From: Candidatus Avimonas caecicola
Lineage (GTDB): Bacteria > Bacillota > Clostridia > Oscillospirales > Acutalibacteraceae
NCBI GenBank assembly: GCA_904419875.1
Contig: CAJFTG010000019.1
Coordinates: 1 to 41,894 of the forward strand
DNA length: 41,894 nt
Reading direction: 5' to 3'
Shown here one piece after another: positions 21,840 to 29,928 of the stretch. Position numbers and translations under genes: made by a program. Position 1 is the first letter of the stretch. Every line of letters starts with the position of its first letter. Below the pieces are notes generated by a model that was not told where the DNA came from, searched no databases, and was given only the letters and a program-made list of their open reading frames with translations.

Positions 21840-22907
21840 ATGATCTGCCCGAAATGCGGCAAAGACTTTACAGGCAATTACTGCCCCTCCTGCGGCCGGG
21901 AGACTGCGGAAGAATCCGGCGAGAACAACCGTTTCCACGGGCAGGAGCCGAAGAGAGAAGAAAGCCTGCCCGGCGGAAGCGCGCCGGACAGGCCGGATAC
22001 AATGGAAACGAGTTACATACACCGGCAGGCCGGTTCCTCCTCCCCCCGCCCCAGCCACTGGCTGCGCAACGCACTGGCGGCGACGGCGATTTTGGCCCTG
22101 CTTTCCGCCGGTGCGGCGGTGGCCGCCCAGCAATACGGCGGCGCATGGGGGCTCCGCCTTCCGACGGCGGACGTTTCGTCCGTCGTGGAGGGAACCCCCT
22201 ATGAGGAAACCCTCCCCAGCGGCCATTATGTGGTCGGCGTCGACATCCCCGCCGGGGTATATACCATTATCGCCCGGAAGGGCGCAGGCAGGCTGTTCAC
22301 CGCGCAGGGCGTACTGGACGCGGAACTGGTCGCCGAGGGCGGGCCGGAAACCATCTGCGGTTTTGACGGGGTCGCGCTGACGGTCGGCGATACCATGACC
22401 GTCACCGGGATGACCGTCCGGGTGGAGGGAACGGCCAACGGCTCCACCTCCTCCCGCAGCAATACGGCCACCAAGGCCGTTACGCTGGCAGTCCTCAGCG
22501 CGTCGGAGGAGACAGGGACAACGACAGGGCCGTCGTCTGCCGGCCCGTCCGATACGACGGACGCCTCCGGCGCGGCAGGGAACACCGATCCGGCTGGGAC
22601 CGGCGATTCATCGGCTGTGCAGGGAGCGGAACCTGCGGAGCCGGTTTCTCCGTCTCCGGCCCCGTCTTCGGCCCCCTCCGCGGTCTTCACCGCGGGAACG
22701 GATTTTCCGGCAGGGGTCTACACGGTCAAGGCGCTGCGCGGCAGCGGCGAGGTATCTGCCGGCGCGGTGGAAAACGGCGGCATCCAGGCTGCCATGTCTT
22801 CGGAGGAAGAGGAAGGGACCGTTCAGGAATTCCGCAATGTCAACCTGACGGAGGGTCTGGAACTGACTGTGACCGGGCTGGATATCCAGCTGGTGCCCAG
22901 CCTATAG
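21840..22907 (+). CDS. Zinc-ribbon membrane protein with duplicated extracellular domain
   Basis: A 355-aa protein. It begins with a zinc ribbon (CPKCGKDFTGNYCPSCG), continues with a charged cytoplasmic region, one membrane helix (about 70-92) and two outside beta domains separated by a long Ser/Thr/Ala/Pro linker. Domain 1 (about 110-205) has HYVVGVDIPAGVYTII and ends TMTVTGMTVRV. Domain 2 (about 285-355) has AGTDFPAGVYTVKALRGSG and ends ELTVTGLDIQL. The two are clearly a duplication. ATG 21840 has AAGGAAAC upstream, whereas 21807 has no site. This resembles the zinc-ribbon membrane proteins of Firmicutes whose function is unknown; a signal-sensing role is only a guess. Confidence 0.7.
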   Translation: MICPKCGKDFTGNYCPSCGRETAEESGENNRFHGQEPKREESLPGGSAPDRPDTMETSYIHRQAGSSSPRPSHWLRNALAATAILALLSAGAAVAAQQYGGAWGLRLPTADVSSVVEGTPYEETLPSGHYVVGVDIPAGVYTIIARKGAGRLFTAQGVLDAELVAEGGPETICGFDGVALTVGDTMTVTGMTVRVEGTANGSTSSRSNTATKAVTLAVLSASEETGTTTGPSSAGPSDTTDASGAAGNTDPAGTGDSSAVQGAEPAEPVSPSPAPSSAPSAVFTAGTDFPAGVYTVKALRGSGEVSAGAVENGGIQAAMSSEEEEGTVQEFRNVNLTEGLELTVTGLDIQLVPSL

Positions 22908-22920
22908 GACGCTGATCAAC

Positions 22921-22952
22921 CGAAGCGGCAGCCGAGTCCGGCTGCCGCTTCG
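22921..22952. terminator. Bidirectional hairpin between convergent genes
   Basis: CGAAGCGGCAGCCG (22921-22934) and CGGCTGCCGCTTCG (22939-22952) form a perfect 14-bp stem with a 4-base loop, between the plus-strand membrane protein gene and the minus-strand DegV gene. There is no long T-run. Confidence 0.75.
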
Positions 22953-22990
22953 ATCGATCCTGCTCCGTCCGGGGGCGTAGCCGCCGCCCC

Positions 22991-23848
22991 TTAAAAGGCG
23001 ACGATCACGCCGCCGTCGTTGGCATACATGGTGGAAAGCGCGCCAGTCGGCATCAGCAGGATCTCCCGCAGCGCGGCGCATTTTTCCAGCAGCGCTCTTT
23101 TTAGTGCCTCCGCCCGTTCGGGACAGTTGCAGTAGGCCAGCACCAGACGGAGGGACTTTTCCTCCGCTTGAGCCGTGAGTTCCGCCACCGTCTGCGTCAG
23201 CTTGCGCAGCGAGTTCTGAATGCCGCGCGCCTTGGCGACCAGCTTGATGTCACCGTGTCCGTTATCCCCCATGATCGGACAGAGGGACAGCACCGAGGCC
23301 AGCAGCCCCGAAACCTTGCTCAACCGCCCGCTTTTGACGAAATTGCCCAGATCCTCCAGGACAAACAGGGTCCGCATTTTAGAGATGTACGCGTCGGCCA
23401 GCGGGATGATTTTCTCAAAGTCCATCCCCTGCTCGATACGGTCGTGCAGGAACAAAGCAAGCTGAACCTCCCCTGCCGAGGCGCTTTCGGAGTCGAAAAC
23501 ATGAATCTTTTTTTCCGGATAATCCTCCCGCACCAGATCCGCCGCGACCCGCGCCGCATTGTAAGACCCGCTCAGTCTGCTGGACAGAGTGACGACGAAG
23601 CACTCCTCCGCTGCGCGCATATGCGCGGCATACTCCTCCGTCGAAGGACAGGAGGAGCTGGCCCCCTGCTTGGAGCGGGCCATATCCGCGATGAGAGCGG
23701 GAATATCCGCCGTACCGTCATCGACGTATTCCGCACCGCCCGCCACCCGGACCTTCAAGGGGGCGACCCGGGCGTCGATTTTCTCCCGGAGCTCCGGCGT
23801 CAGGTCACAGCAGCTGTCAACAATGAGTTGGATTCTCGCTTTTTCCAT
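22991..23848 (-). CDS. DegV-family fatty-acid-binding protein
   Basis: A 285-aa protein. IVDSCCDLTPELRE at the N-terminus, SSCPSTEEY, VVTLSSRLSGSYNAAR, VFDSESASAGE and the closing GALSTMYANDGGVIVAF follow the DegV fold and its fatty-acid pocket. Family members carry fatty acids, in some Firmicutes for the FakA kinase system. The start at 23848 has GGAGG 6 bases upstream; the frame is open further but the family begins here. Usual length is about 280. Transcribed alone, converging on the zinc-ribbon gene. Confidence 0.92.
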   Translation of the reverse strand: MEKARIQLIVDSCCDLTPELREKIDARVAPLKVRVAGGAEYVDDGTADIPALIADMARSKQGASSSCPSTEEYAAHMRAAEECFVVTLSSRLSGSYNAARVAADLVREDYPEKKIHVFDSESASAGEVQLALFLHDRIEQGMDFEKIIPLADAYISKMRTLFVLEDLGNFVKSGRLSKVSGLLASVLSLCPIMGDNGHGDIKLVAKARGIQNSLRKLTQTVAELTAQAEEKSLRLVLAYCNCPERAEALKRALLEKCAALREILLMPTGALSTMYANDGGVIVAF

Positions 23849-24340
23849 GTTCGGCCTCCAGAAAATGGATTTGATGATTTGGACGCAGCGGGCAGTGCCC
23901 GGCGGCCCCATATATTCCCCAATATATTTATAGTTTTTGCTTTTCATTTTATTATCTGGTTTCGAAAACCATATTATCACATAATTCAAATCCCGTCAAT
24001 GCCTATCCATAGTATTCCAGAAGATTTCCCCTCCATTCCCATATCCGGAAACAAAACGGGCCTGTCCCTGTGCATATCCTTCGGGATTCCCCCTGTTTTG
24101 TGAACCGTTATTCGATCGGGGACGGAAGGCCCTTTCGCCGTGCGGAAAAACCATGCACTGCCGGACGGGGATTCCCCACGGTTTCGCTGCCTCGATCCGC
24201 CCGCTTGTTGTTTCCCTCGATATTATTTCCGCTTCGGAACGGCAAAACGGGGTGACCGGCGCCGTTTTGAGGAAACCGCCGTTCGCGCCGGGGAGGCGCC
24301 GGACCGCGATGCCGGCAGCCCTAGATCTGCCGGCCATATG
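23849..24340. other. Non-coding stretch upstream of degV
   Basis: About 490 bases without a supportable gene. It contains an AT-rich segment (23920-23990) likely to hold the DegV promoter, with the short palindrome TGGTTT-CGA-AAACCA at 23957-23971 as a possible operator. The remaining 24000-24340 shows nothing I can interpret. Confidence 0.45.
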
Positions 24341-24372
24341 AAAGGGCTGCCGCAATATGCGGCAGCCCTTTT
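24341..24372. terminator. Terminator hairpin
   Basis: AAAGGGCTGCCGC (24341-24353) and GCGGCAGCCCTTT (24359-24371) form a 13-bp perfect stem with loop AATAT. T-runs exist on both sides. It lies 21 bases past the stop of the leftward gene 24393-24773, which it probably terminates. Confidence 0.85.
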
Positions 24373-24392
24373 CTGCAAAACCACAGGACGCG

Positions 24393-24773
24393 CTATACGC
24401 CGAACAGCAACAGATCATAGAACGAGTACGCCGCATTGTACGCGAACACGGCAGCGACAGCGCCTAACAAAAACAAGGCGGGAAAGATCCACCAGACACG
24501 CCGACCGAGTCCACGCGCCCTGATTTGGTGGACGTTCAAAGCACACAGGAGCACAAGGAGAAGGAGCAGCGCCCCCAGCAGAAGCCAGCCTATGGGAACA
24601 AACATTTCCCCCTCCGGATTGTTTCCATTCCCCTTCGTGCGGTTTAGGGCGACGGCAAGAAGCGGCGGCAAAACCCAAAACAGAGCAAACCCAACAGCCC
24701 CATCAAGCAGCCCCAGAAGGATGGTTTTCAGCCGGGTATTCGCCCGTTTATTCAATTTTGGAGATTTTCTCAT
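24393..24773 (-). CDS. Small membrane protein, unknown function
   Basis: A 126-aa protein with a basic N-terminus (MRKSPKLNKRANTRLK) and three predicted membrane helices (about 18-43, 62-82, 95-118), the first two separated by a short polar loop (NRTKGNGNNPEG). ATG 24773 is chosen because GGAGG lies 9 bases before it; the frame is open to 24842 through a purine-rich repeat that does not look coding. No family is recognised. It has its own terminator and lies downstream of cca, separated by 365 bases. Confidence 0.6.
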   Translation of the reverse strand: MRKSPKLNKRANTRLKTILLGLLDGAVGFALFWVLPPLLAVALNRTKGNGNNPEGEMFVPIGWLLLGALLLLLVLLCALNVHQIRARGLGRRVWWIFPALFLLGAVAAVFAYNAAYSFYDLLLFGV

Positions 24774-25138
24774 TTTCCCATTCCTCCATTCTCCCTGTCT
24801 CCCTGTCTCCCTGTTTCCATCAATTCCCCTCAATTTCCCCACTTTTTCCTCTTCCCCTTATTTTCCTCGTTTTCAACCGGACGAGCAAAGGGGCGGCCGT
24901 GCCAGATAGTTCCCGGCGGGCGTTCCGCCAAGCCGCCGGGAAAGCGCGGGAGTGAGGCAAAGCACCGACCGCCCTCCATTGCCATGTTCCCATAGATTTC
25001 ACAGCATGCAAAAAAACGCAAGAGGAAGCCAAGGAAAGCCCGGGGAAGCCAAGGGAAGCCAGGAAACGGAAAGAGCGCGCCCTGCCGGCGGCAGAATTAT
25101 ACAGCATCATCCGCCGCCTCGTGCGCAGACGACGCTCC
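24774..25138. other. Non-coding stretch with short tandem repeats and a hairpin
   Basis: Positions 24786-24815 repeat CTCCCTGT. A pyrimidine tract runs to about 24875. TTCCCGGCGG (24910-24919) and CCGCCGGGAA (24933-24942) form a 10-bp stem, a possible terminator for cca transcription. Positions 25019-25075 contain about four purine-rich GGAAGCCAAG repeats. No gene is supported. Confidence 0.5.
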
Positions 25139-26497
25139 CTATTCCGCTCCGCGGCGCCCCGGGCCGCTCTCCCGCAGGGCTGCCAGAAGCGCCTCCTTTT
25201 TATTGGGCAGCCGGCCGTCGATCACGCCGTCCAGCAGGAAGCGGAGCGTCCGGCCGACCGCCGGTCCCTCCGGCAGTCCGGCAGCGAGCAGATCCCGTCC
25301 GTTCACCGCCAGGTCCTTCAGCCGGAAACAGTCCTGTTGCTGCAAAACAGATTCCAGCGTCGCCTCCAGCCCGTCAAGCATCGCCAGCCGGGGCGGCCGA
25401 TACGCAGGGGCCTGCGCCAGCGTATCCGCCCGCTTAACCTCCAGCAGGCGGCGGAAGTCCCCCTCCCCCAGCCGGTTGAGCCAGCGGCGGACAAAGCGCG
25501 GGTCGTTTTCCGCCGGGATATCGTGCAGCTTCACCAGCCGGTCAATCCGTTCGCGGGTTCCGGTGTCGAATTTCAGGCGGCGCATCGCCTGATCGGCCAG
25601 CCGCTCGCTCACCGCCGGATGCCCCGGAAAATGGCCGATGCCCTTCTCGTCCTCCCGGTAGGTCGGCGGTTTGCCGCTGTCGTGGAAAAGCAGCGTCCAC
25701 CGCACCGCGGAATCCGGCGCCGAAACCTGCAGCGCGTGCAAAGTGTGCTCCCACACGTCCCAGCAGTGATGCGGATTGTTTTGCGCAAACCCCCGCATCG
25801 GGGCGATCTCCGGCAGCACGCCGGCGAGCAGGTCCGCGAACTCCCGCAGGACCCGGGCGGCGTCCGAGCCGGTCAGCAGCCGGCTCAGCTCCGCGTTTAC
25901 CCGCTCCGCCGCAACCGAACGCAGCCCTCCCTGCTCCTCCCGCATGGCGCGGGCTGTCTGCGGTTCCACCGTGAAGCCGCAGACAGCGGCGAAACGCAGC
26001 CCTCGCAGGATGCGGAGCGCATCCTCCCGAAAGCGGCGGGCGGGGTCGCCCACGCAGCGGATCCGTCCGGCGGCAAGATCCTCCCGGCCGCCGAAGCGGT
26101 CGGTCAGCCCCCTCGCCGGATGCCAGGCCATGGCGTTGATGGTGAAGTCCCGCCGGGCCAGATCGTCCTCCAGTCGCCGCACAAACGCCACCCGGTCAGG
26201 ATGGCGGCCGTCCGCGTAGCCGGTTTCGGTGCGGTAGGTGGTCACCTCGATGGGCTCTCCCTCCAGAACCACTGTTACTGTGCCGTGCCGGATTCCGGTC
26301 TCAAGCACCATACAGTCCGCAAAGCAGCGCAGGGTTTCCTCCGGCCGGGCGGAGGTGCCGATATCCCAGTCGTGAGGACGCCGGCCCAGCAGCGCGTCCC
26401 GCACGCAGCCGCCCACCGCACAGGCATCATATCCCTGGGCCTCCAACCGGGCGATCACCCTTTCCGCCCGTTCATTCCGCGGAAATTCCACTGGCAT
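25139..26497 (-). CDS. cca: CCA tRNA nucleotidyltransferase
   Basis: A 452-aa enzyme that adds or repairs the CCA end of tRNAs. The class II nucleotidyltransferase head has GGCVRDALLGR and the catalytic acidic motif DWDIGT, then RRDFTINAMAW (motif B), DRFGGREDL and REDALRILRGLRFAA. An HD-type domain follows (TLLFHDSGKPP, VKLHDIP). Length fits the bacterial CCA/polyA polymerase family with an HD domain. The gene stands alone on the minus strand, about 270 bases downstream of the DUF1848 gene. The tRNA-Leu in this window already encodes its CCA, so repair is the likely main role for that tRNA. Confidence 0.93.
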   Translation of the reverse strand: MPVEFPRNERAERVIARLEAQGYDACAVGGCVRDALLGRRPHDWDIGTSARPEETLRCFADCMVLETGIRHGTVTVVLEGEPIEVTTYRTETGYADGRHPDRVAFVRRLEDDLARRDFTINAMAWHPARGLTDRFGGREDLAAGRIRCVGDPARRFREDALRILRGLRFAAVCGFTVEPQTARAMREEQGGLRSVAAERVNAELSRLLTGSDAARVLREFADLLAGVLPEIAPMRGFAQNNPHHCWDVWEHTLHALQVSAPDSAVRWTLLFHDSGKPPTYREDEKGIGHFPGHPAVSERLADQAMRRLKFDTGTRERIDRLVKLHDIPAENDPRFVRRWLNRLGEGDFRRLLEVKRADTLAQAPAYRPPRLAMLDGLEATLESVLQQQDCFRLKDLAVNGRDLLAAGLPEGPAVGRTLRFLLDGVIDGRLPNKKEALLAALRESGPGRRGAE

Positions 26498-26763
26498 GTG
26501 TCCTCCTCTATTCCCCGACTTGTCTTCCTTCTGATTCCTTCTTTTGCGCTGCTCTGTTCTTTTCTATTCTGTCCCGATCTGCCCTGTTCTGTCCAACTCT
26601 CCCGTGTTATTCTCTATATTTCTTCCCCGCTTCTTCCCCGGTCTGTTCCCGTCTTCCTTTCCTTCGCGGCACTTTGCGGCACTTTGCGACAATTCACGCC
26701 GCTTCACTCTGTCTCACTCTGCTTCACCCTTCTCTCTCCTTCCCTCTCCTTTCCTCTCCGCCG
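26498..26763. other. Pyrimidine-rich intergenic region
   Basis: About 265 bases that are strongly C/T-rich on the plus strand, with short repeats (CTGTTCT, GGCACTTTGC twice). I see no gene or clear terminator. Confidence 0.5.
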
Positions 26764-27717
26764 TCAGAAAAGCCGCAGCTGCCCGGTTCGGGCGGACGCC
26801 GCCCTGCGCGGTACGATCACATCCTCATCTCCCGGACGGCCGAGAAGCAAAGGAGAGGCCGGATCGTGCCGGGCGTGATTCCCCGCGGCCGTTTTCACGG
26901 AAGCGTTGGCATAGCAGTACACGCAGCCGTGTGGACAGGTCGCGTAGGCGCCGATGTCCACGCTTTCGGCACAGCCGCAGCCCGGCCGCTGTCCCGCATC
27001 CCGCTTTGTCCGCAGGGAAAAGCCGCCCAGCCGTTCCAGCCGGCAGGGGTCTATGCAGGCGCCGGGCAGAATGCCGGCCGCCTCCCGAATAGGCTCCTCA
27101 CAGCAGGAACGCAGCCGCAGCCCGGTTTTCGCCGCCGTCTCGGCAAAGGAGAGCGCCAGTTCCCGCTGCACCGGCGGGGGAACCGCCCGGTCGGCCAGCC
27201 CCGCCGAGCGGCTTCGCGCCCGCGGGTACAGGTCGAGGAAGCTGAACACGCATTCGTCTGCCGCCCCGGCCAGCTCCTCCGCCATCCAGGCAAAGCGTTC
27301 CCGGTGCCAGGCGGCGGTACAGGCGGCGTTCACCACCACCGGGTCGTACCGCCAGACCGCCCGGCCGGGTCCCCGTTCCCGAACCAGCCGCCGGAACAAG
27401 GCGAGCAGCCCCGCTTTCGGCGGCAGTCCCGGCTCCATCTCCGGCCCGTAAGGGGTGATCGTAAACTGCACATAATACGGCACCCCCCAGCTCTCCAGCA
27501 GGTCCAGCGCCGCCCGGCCCGGGCCCTCCAGCAGCGGAGCGGGGTTCTTGCTCCAGAACACTACCCCGTCCAGAACCTCCGCCGACAGCGGCACGCGGCT
27601 GAGCCGGTGGGGCCGGAACGGTCCCCGTGCCAAAGCATACCCTTCCCGGAGGCGGCGGTAAAACCACTCCGTGTAAAACGCCGGCAGATCGGTCCGCCGG
27701 CTGGCGCTGAGGATCAT
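26764..27717 (-). CDS. DUF1848 protein with radical-SAM-like cysteine motif
   Basis: A 317-aa protein. It starts with MILSASRRTDLPAFYTEWF and has DGVVFWSKNP, YVQFTITPYG and WRYDPVVVN, the conserved blocks of DUF1848. Near the C-terminus CGCAESVDIG and CPHGCVYCYAN supply a CX3CX2C cluster like that of radical SAM enzymes, but at the wrong end of the chain. An iron-sulfur cluster is therefore likely. The biochemical role is unknown. It overlaps the upstream AlkD-like gene by 4 bases (ATGA), so the two are translationally coupled, which hints at nucleic-acid-related work. The extreme C-terminus (about 30 residues) is variable. Confidence 0.85.
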   Translation of the reverse strand: MILSASRRTDLPAFYTEWFYRRLREGYALARGPFRPHRLSRVPLSAEVLDGVVFWSKNPAPLLEGPGRAALDLLESWGVPYYVQFTITPYGPEMEPGLPPKAGLLALFRRLVRERGPGRAVWRYDPVVVNAACTAAWHRERFAWMAEELAGAADECVFSFLDLYPRARSRSAGLADRAVPPPVQRELALSFAETAAKTGLRLRSCCEEPIREAAGILPGACIDPCRLERLGGFSLRTKRDAGQRPGCGCAESVDIGAYATCPHGCVYCYANASVKTAAGNHARHDPASPLLLGRPGDEDVIVPRRAASARTGQLRLF

Positions 27718-28559
27718 GCTTCTGCCCTCTTTTCCCCGCTTGTGCCGATTCCGTGGTCCCGGTTATCCCGGTTATCCCTGTTTTCCCCGTCGTCTGCCGA
27801 TCCGGCCTTCTCCTGCACCGCCGCCCTTCGGAGAGCGCGGATGCGCGCCTTGGCCTCCGGCCCCACCTGCCGGGATTCCAGGATTTTCTGCAGCGTTTTC
27901 CGATAGGTCTCCCCCCGCAGCGCGCCGCCGCGCAGGTACGCTTCGGTCCGCTCCGGGAACGCGGCGTAGCACAGGGACGCAGCCCAAGCGACCGCCATGC
28001 GCGCATAATAGCCCGGATGGCTCACCCCTGCCAGCAGCGCAAGGGTCTCCTCCAGCGCCTCTTCGTCAATATAATAAAACAGCCGCATCACCACAGCGAA
28101 GCGCACGTCAAATTCCCGCGCGGAGGTCCAGTACGGCGTCAAAAACGCCGCCACCGCCTCCCGGTCCTCCCCCGCCGCCTTCCACCCGGCGCAGAAGCTG
28201 TCGCAGACCGACCAGTTGTCGATTGCGGGGACGAAAGCGGCGGTATGGGCCAGCCGCTCGCCCATCGGCATCGGCGCACAGCCGATTACCATGCCGCGCA
28301 GCATGGTTTCCTCAAACGCCGGGTCCTGCACGTCTGCGGCGGCGGAGAGATAGCCGCGCCAATCCCCTTTGGCGATTTCCGCGGCCAGCCGCCGCAGGAG
28401 GGGAAGCCGAACGCCGAGCAGGTTTTCCGTTCCCGGCAGGAGGGAGGCGGAAAACCGGCGGAAAGGTTCTTCCGCGTGCGCCGCGAGCCAGGCGCGGACC
28501 GCCGCCGGGTCGGTCGAGTCGGGCCGGGCCGCCCTTCTTCGGCCTGCCTGTCCTTCCAT
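27714..28559 (-). CDS. DNA alkylation repair protein, AlkD-like
   Basis: A 281-aa all-helical HEAT-repeat protein. Conserved blocks include LGVRLPLLRRLAAEIAKGDWR, FEETMLRGMVIG, IDNWSVCDSFC and HPGYYARMAVAWAASLCY, matching the clostridial branch of the AlkD/DNA alkylation repair family, which acts on alkylated bases. The C-terminal tail NRDNRDNRDHG comes from a short tandem DNA repeat and is probably disordered. The N-terminal 20 residues are basic and may not be native. The 4-base overlap with the DUF1848 gene suggests one operon. A hairpin at 28582-28603 separates it from apbE. Confidence 0.85.
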   Translation of the reverse strand: MEGQAGRRRAARPDSTDPAAVRAWLAAHAEEPFRRFSASLLPGTENLLGVRLPLLRRLAAEIAKGDWRGYLSAAADVQDPAFEETMLRGMVIGCAPMPMGERLAHTAAFVPAIDNWSVCDSFCAGWKAAGEDREAVAAFLTPYWTSAREFDVRFAVVMRLFYYIDEEALEETLALLAGVSHPGYYARMAVAWAASLCYAAFPERTEAYLRGGALRGETYRKTLQKILESRQVGPEAKARIRALRRAAVQEKAGSADDGENRDNRDNRDHGIGTSGEKRAEA

Positions 28560-28581
28560 ACTGACTCCTCCCTGCTTTACC

Positions 28582-28603
28582 GGCGGTCCTGCAAAGGACC
28601 GCC
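28582..28603. terminator. Short hairpin between apbE-like and alkD-like genes
   Basis: GGCGGTCCT (28582-28590) and AGGACCGCC (28595-28603) with a GCAA tetraloop. The T-run lies on the plus side only, so leftward termination may be weak and read-through from the ApbE gene into alkD is possible. Confidence 0.6.
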
Positions 28604-28609
28604 TTTCTA

Positions 28610-29656
28610 CTATGTGAGATGCGCTTCAAAGCCGGAACTGTAGGTCACCGCGCCGTCGCCGGCGACCCAGACCGCCTCGGTGTCCGGCAGGGATTCCACC
28701 AGCGCCCGCCCCTCCTCCACCGTCATGCAGAACAGCGCGGTGGAAAGGGCGTCCGCCCGGGCGGAGTCGCCGCACAGCACGCTGACGGCGGCCATATGAC
28801 GCGGGGGCACTCCCGTGCCGGGGTCGATGATGTGGGCGTAGCGGATCCCATCCACTGTATAATACCGCTGATAATCCCCGCTGGTCACCAGGGCGCGGGA
28901 ACCGCTCAGCCCTACCTTAAGCAGCAGCCGGTCGGCGTCGGCGGGGTCCTGCACCCCGACCTCCCAGGGGGTGCCGTCTCCCCGGACGCCGATGGTCCGG
29001 ATATTGCCGCCCGCGTTGATCAGCGCGCCGTCCACGTCGTATTTCTCCGCACGCTCCTCCATCCGTTGGGCGGCCTGCTCCACGGCATAGCCCTTTCCCA
29101 CCGCCCCCACGTCGATCTGGAGGAGGGAATCGGCCAGGAACACCGTGGAGGCCCCCCGGTCGATCTGAATGTCCGCCGGGTCGGCGTGGGCCATCGCCTC
29201 CCGGAGCTCCCCGGCCGGCGGGAGGGCGGCGGAGGCCGGGTCGGCCATCCCCTGCGCGCGGTATTCGCTCCACAGGGACAGCGCCGCCCCCATGGCAATA
29301 TTGAGCTTTCCGCCGGTTTGCTCACCTATCGCCTTTCCCATCTCCAGAAGGTCGAGAATCCGGCCGTCCACCTCCACGGGCGCCGCCGCCCCCAGCCGGT
29401 TGACGGTGCAGAGGTTGTTCATCCCCTCGTATTCGTGGTACACATCGAAAAGCCGATGGTATTCCTCCAGCTCGGCATAGAGGTCGTCCGCCCACTCGTC
29501 AAACGCCTGTCGGCTGCCCGCATAGGCACGGACTGTGACGACGGTGTCGAACAGGGTGACAAACTGCGTGGTATACAGCTCCCGCCGCCGTTCGCAGCCG
29601 GCCAGCAAGGCGGAAAGAAGCAGCAGCCCCGCCGCCAGAGAAAACAACCGTTTCAT
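28610..29656 (-). CDS. apbE: FAD:protein FMN transferase (ApbE family), lipoprotein
   Basis: A 348-aa lipoprotein (MKRLFSLAAGLLLLSALLAGC, lipobox LAGC). ApbE enzymes attach FMN to Thr of extracellular flavoproteins using FAD and Mg2+. Conserved elements are FVTLFDTVVTVRAY, IDVGAVGKGYAVE, LINAGGNIRTIG and YAHIIDPGTG, plus DALSTALF near the end. Start 29656 is chosen for the signal peptide and GGGAGGGG upstream. No Rnf, Nqr or fumarate-reductase-type target is in the window, so its substrate is encoded elsewhere. Length is normal for the family. Confidence 0.93.
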   Translation of the reverse strand: MKRLFSLAAGLLLLSALLAGCERRRELYTTQFVTLFDTVVTVRAYAGSRQAFDEWADDLYAELEEYHRLFDVYHEYEGMNNLCTVNRLGAAAPVEVDGRILDLLEMGKAIGEQTGGKLNIAMGAALSLWSEYRAQGMADPASAALPPAGELREAMAHADPADIQIDRGASTVFLADSLLQIDVGAVGKGYAVEQAAQRMEERAEKYDVDGALINAGGNIRTIGVRGDGTPWEVGVQDPADADRLLLKVGLSGSRALVTSGDYQRYYTVDGIRYAHIIDPGTGVPPRHMAAVSVLCGDSARADALSTALFCMTVEEGRALVESLPDTEAVWVAGDGAVTYSSGFEAHLT

Positions 29657-29829
29657 TTCATTTTGCCCCTCCCGACAGACGGAACCGCACACGCCGCCCG
29701 CCCTGTCCTCTCAGTTTACCGCGCGTTTCCCGTTCTGTCAATTTTGCTTTTCGGCGGGACGGAGCCTCCCTTTTCCCCATCTCTGCCCAAAAGCGGGCGT
29801 TCTTAAAGAAACTTTCCCCCGAAAAGACC

Positions 29830-29858
29830 TTGTGATTCTTTTCAAAACAGGATATAAT
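29830..29858 (+). promoter_or_regulatory. Sigma-A promoter of the xpaC-telA operon
   Basis: TTGTGA (29830-29835), 17 bases, TATAAT (29853-29858), 70 bases before the XpaC-like start codon. Confidence 0.8.
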
Positions 29859-29928
29859 GAGAAAAACACCGGACTTTGCGTCCTGTTGACTTTGTCATTC
29901 CGTTATCACAGCATGGAGGAACCAAACC

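Noticed and set aside
20722-22226. Long minus-strand frames opposite the ClC, XRE and zinc-ribbon genes
   Set aside because: They are shadows of real genes or run through the polypyrimidine tract, giving Arg/Lys/Glu repeats.
23996-24436. Minus-strand frame upstream of degV
   Set aside because: No ribosome binding site, runs through the terminator at 24341-24372, and has non-protein-like composition.
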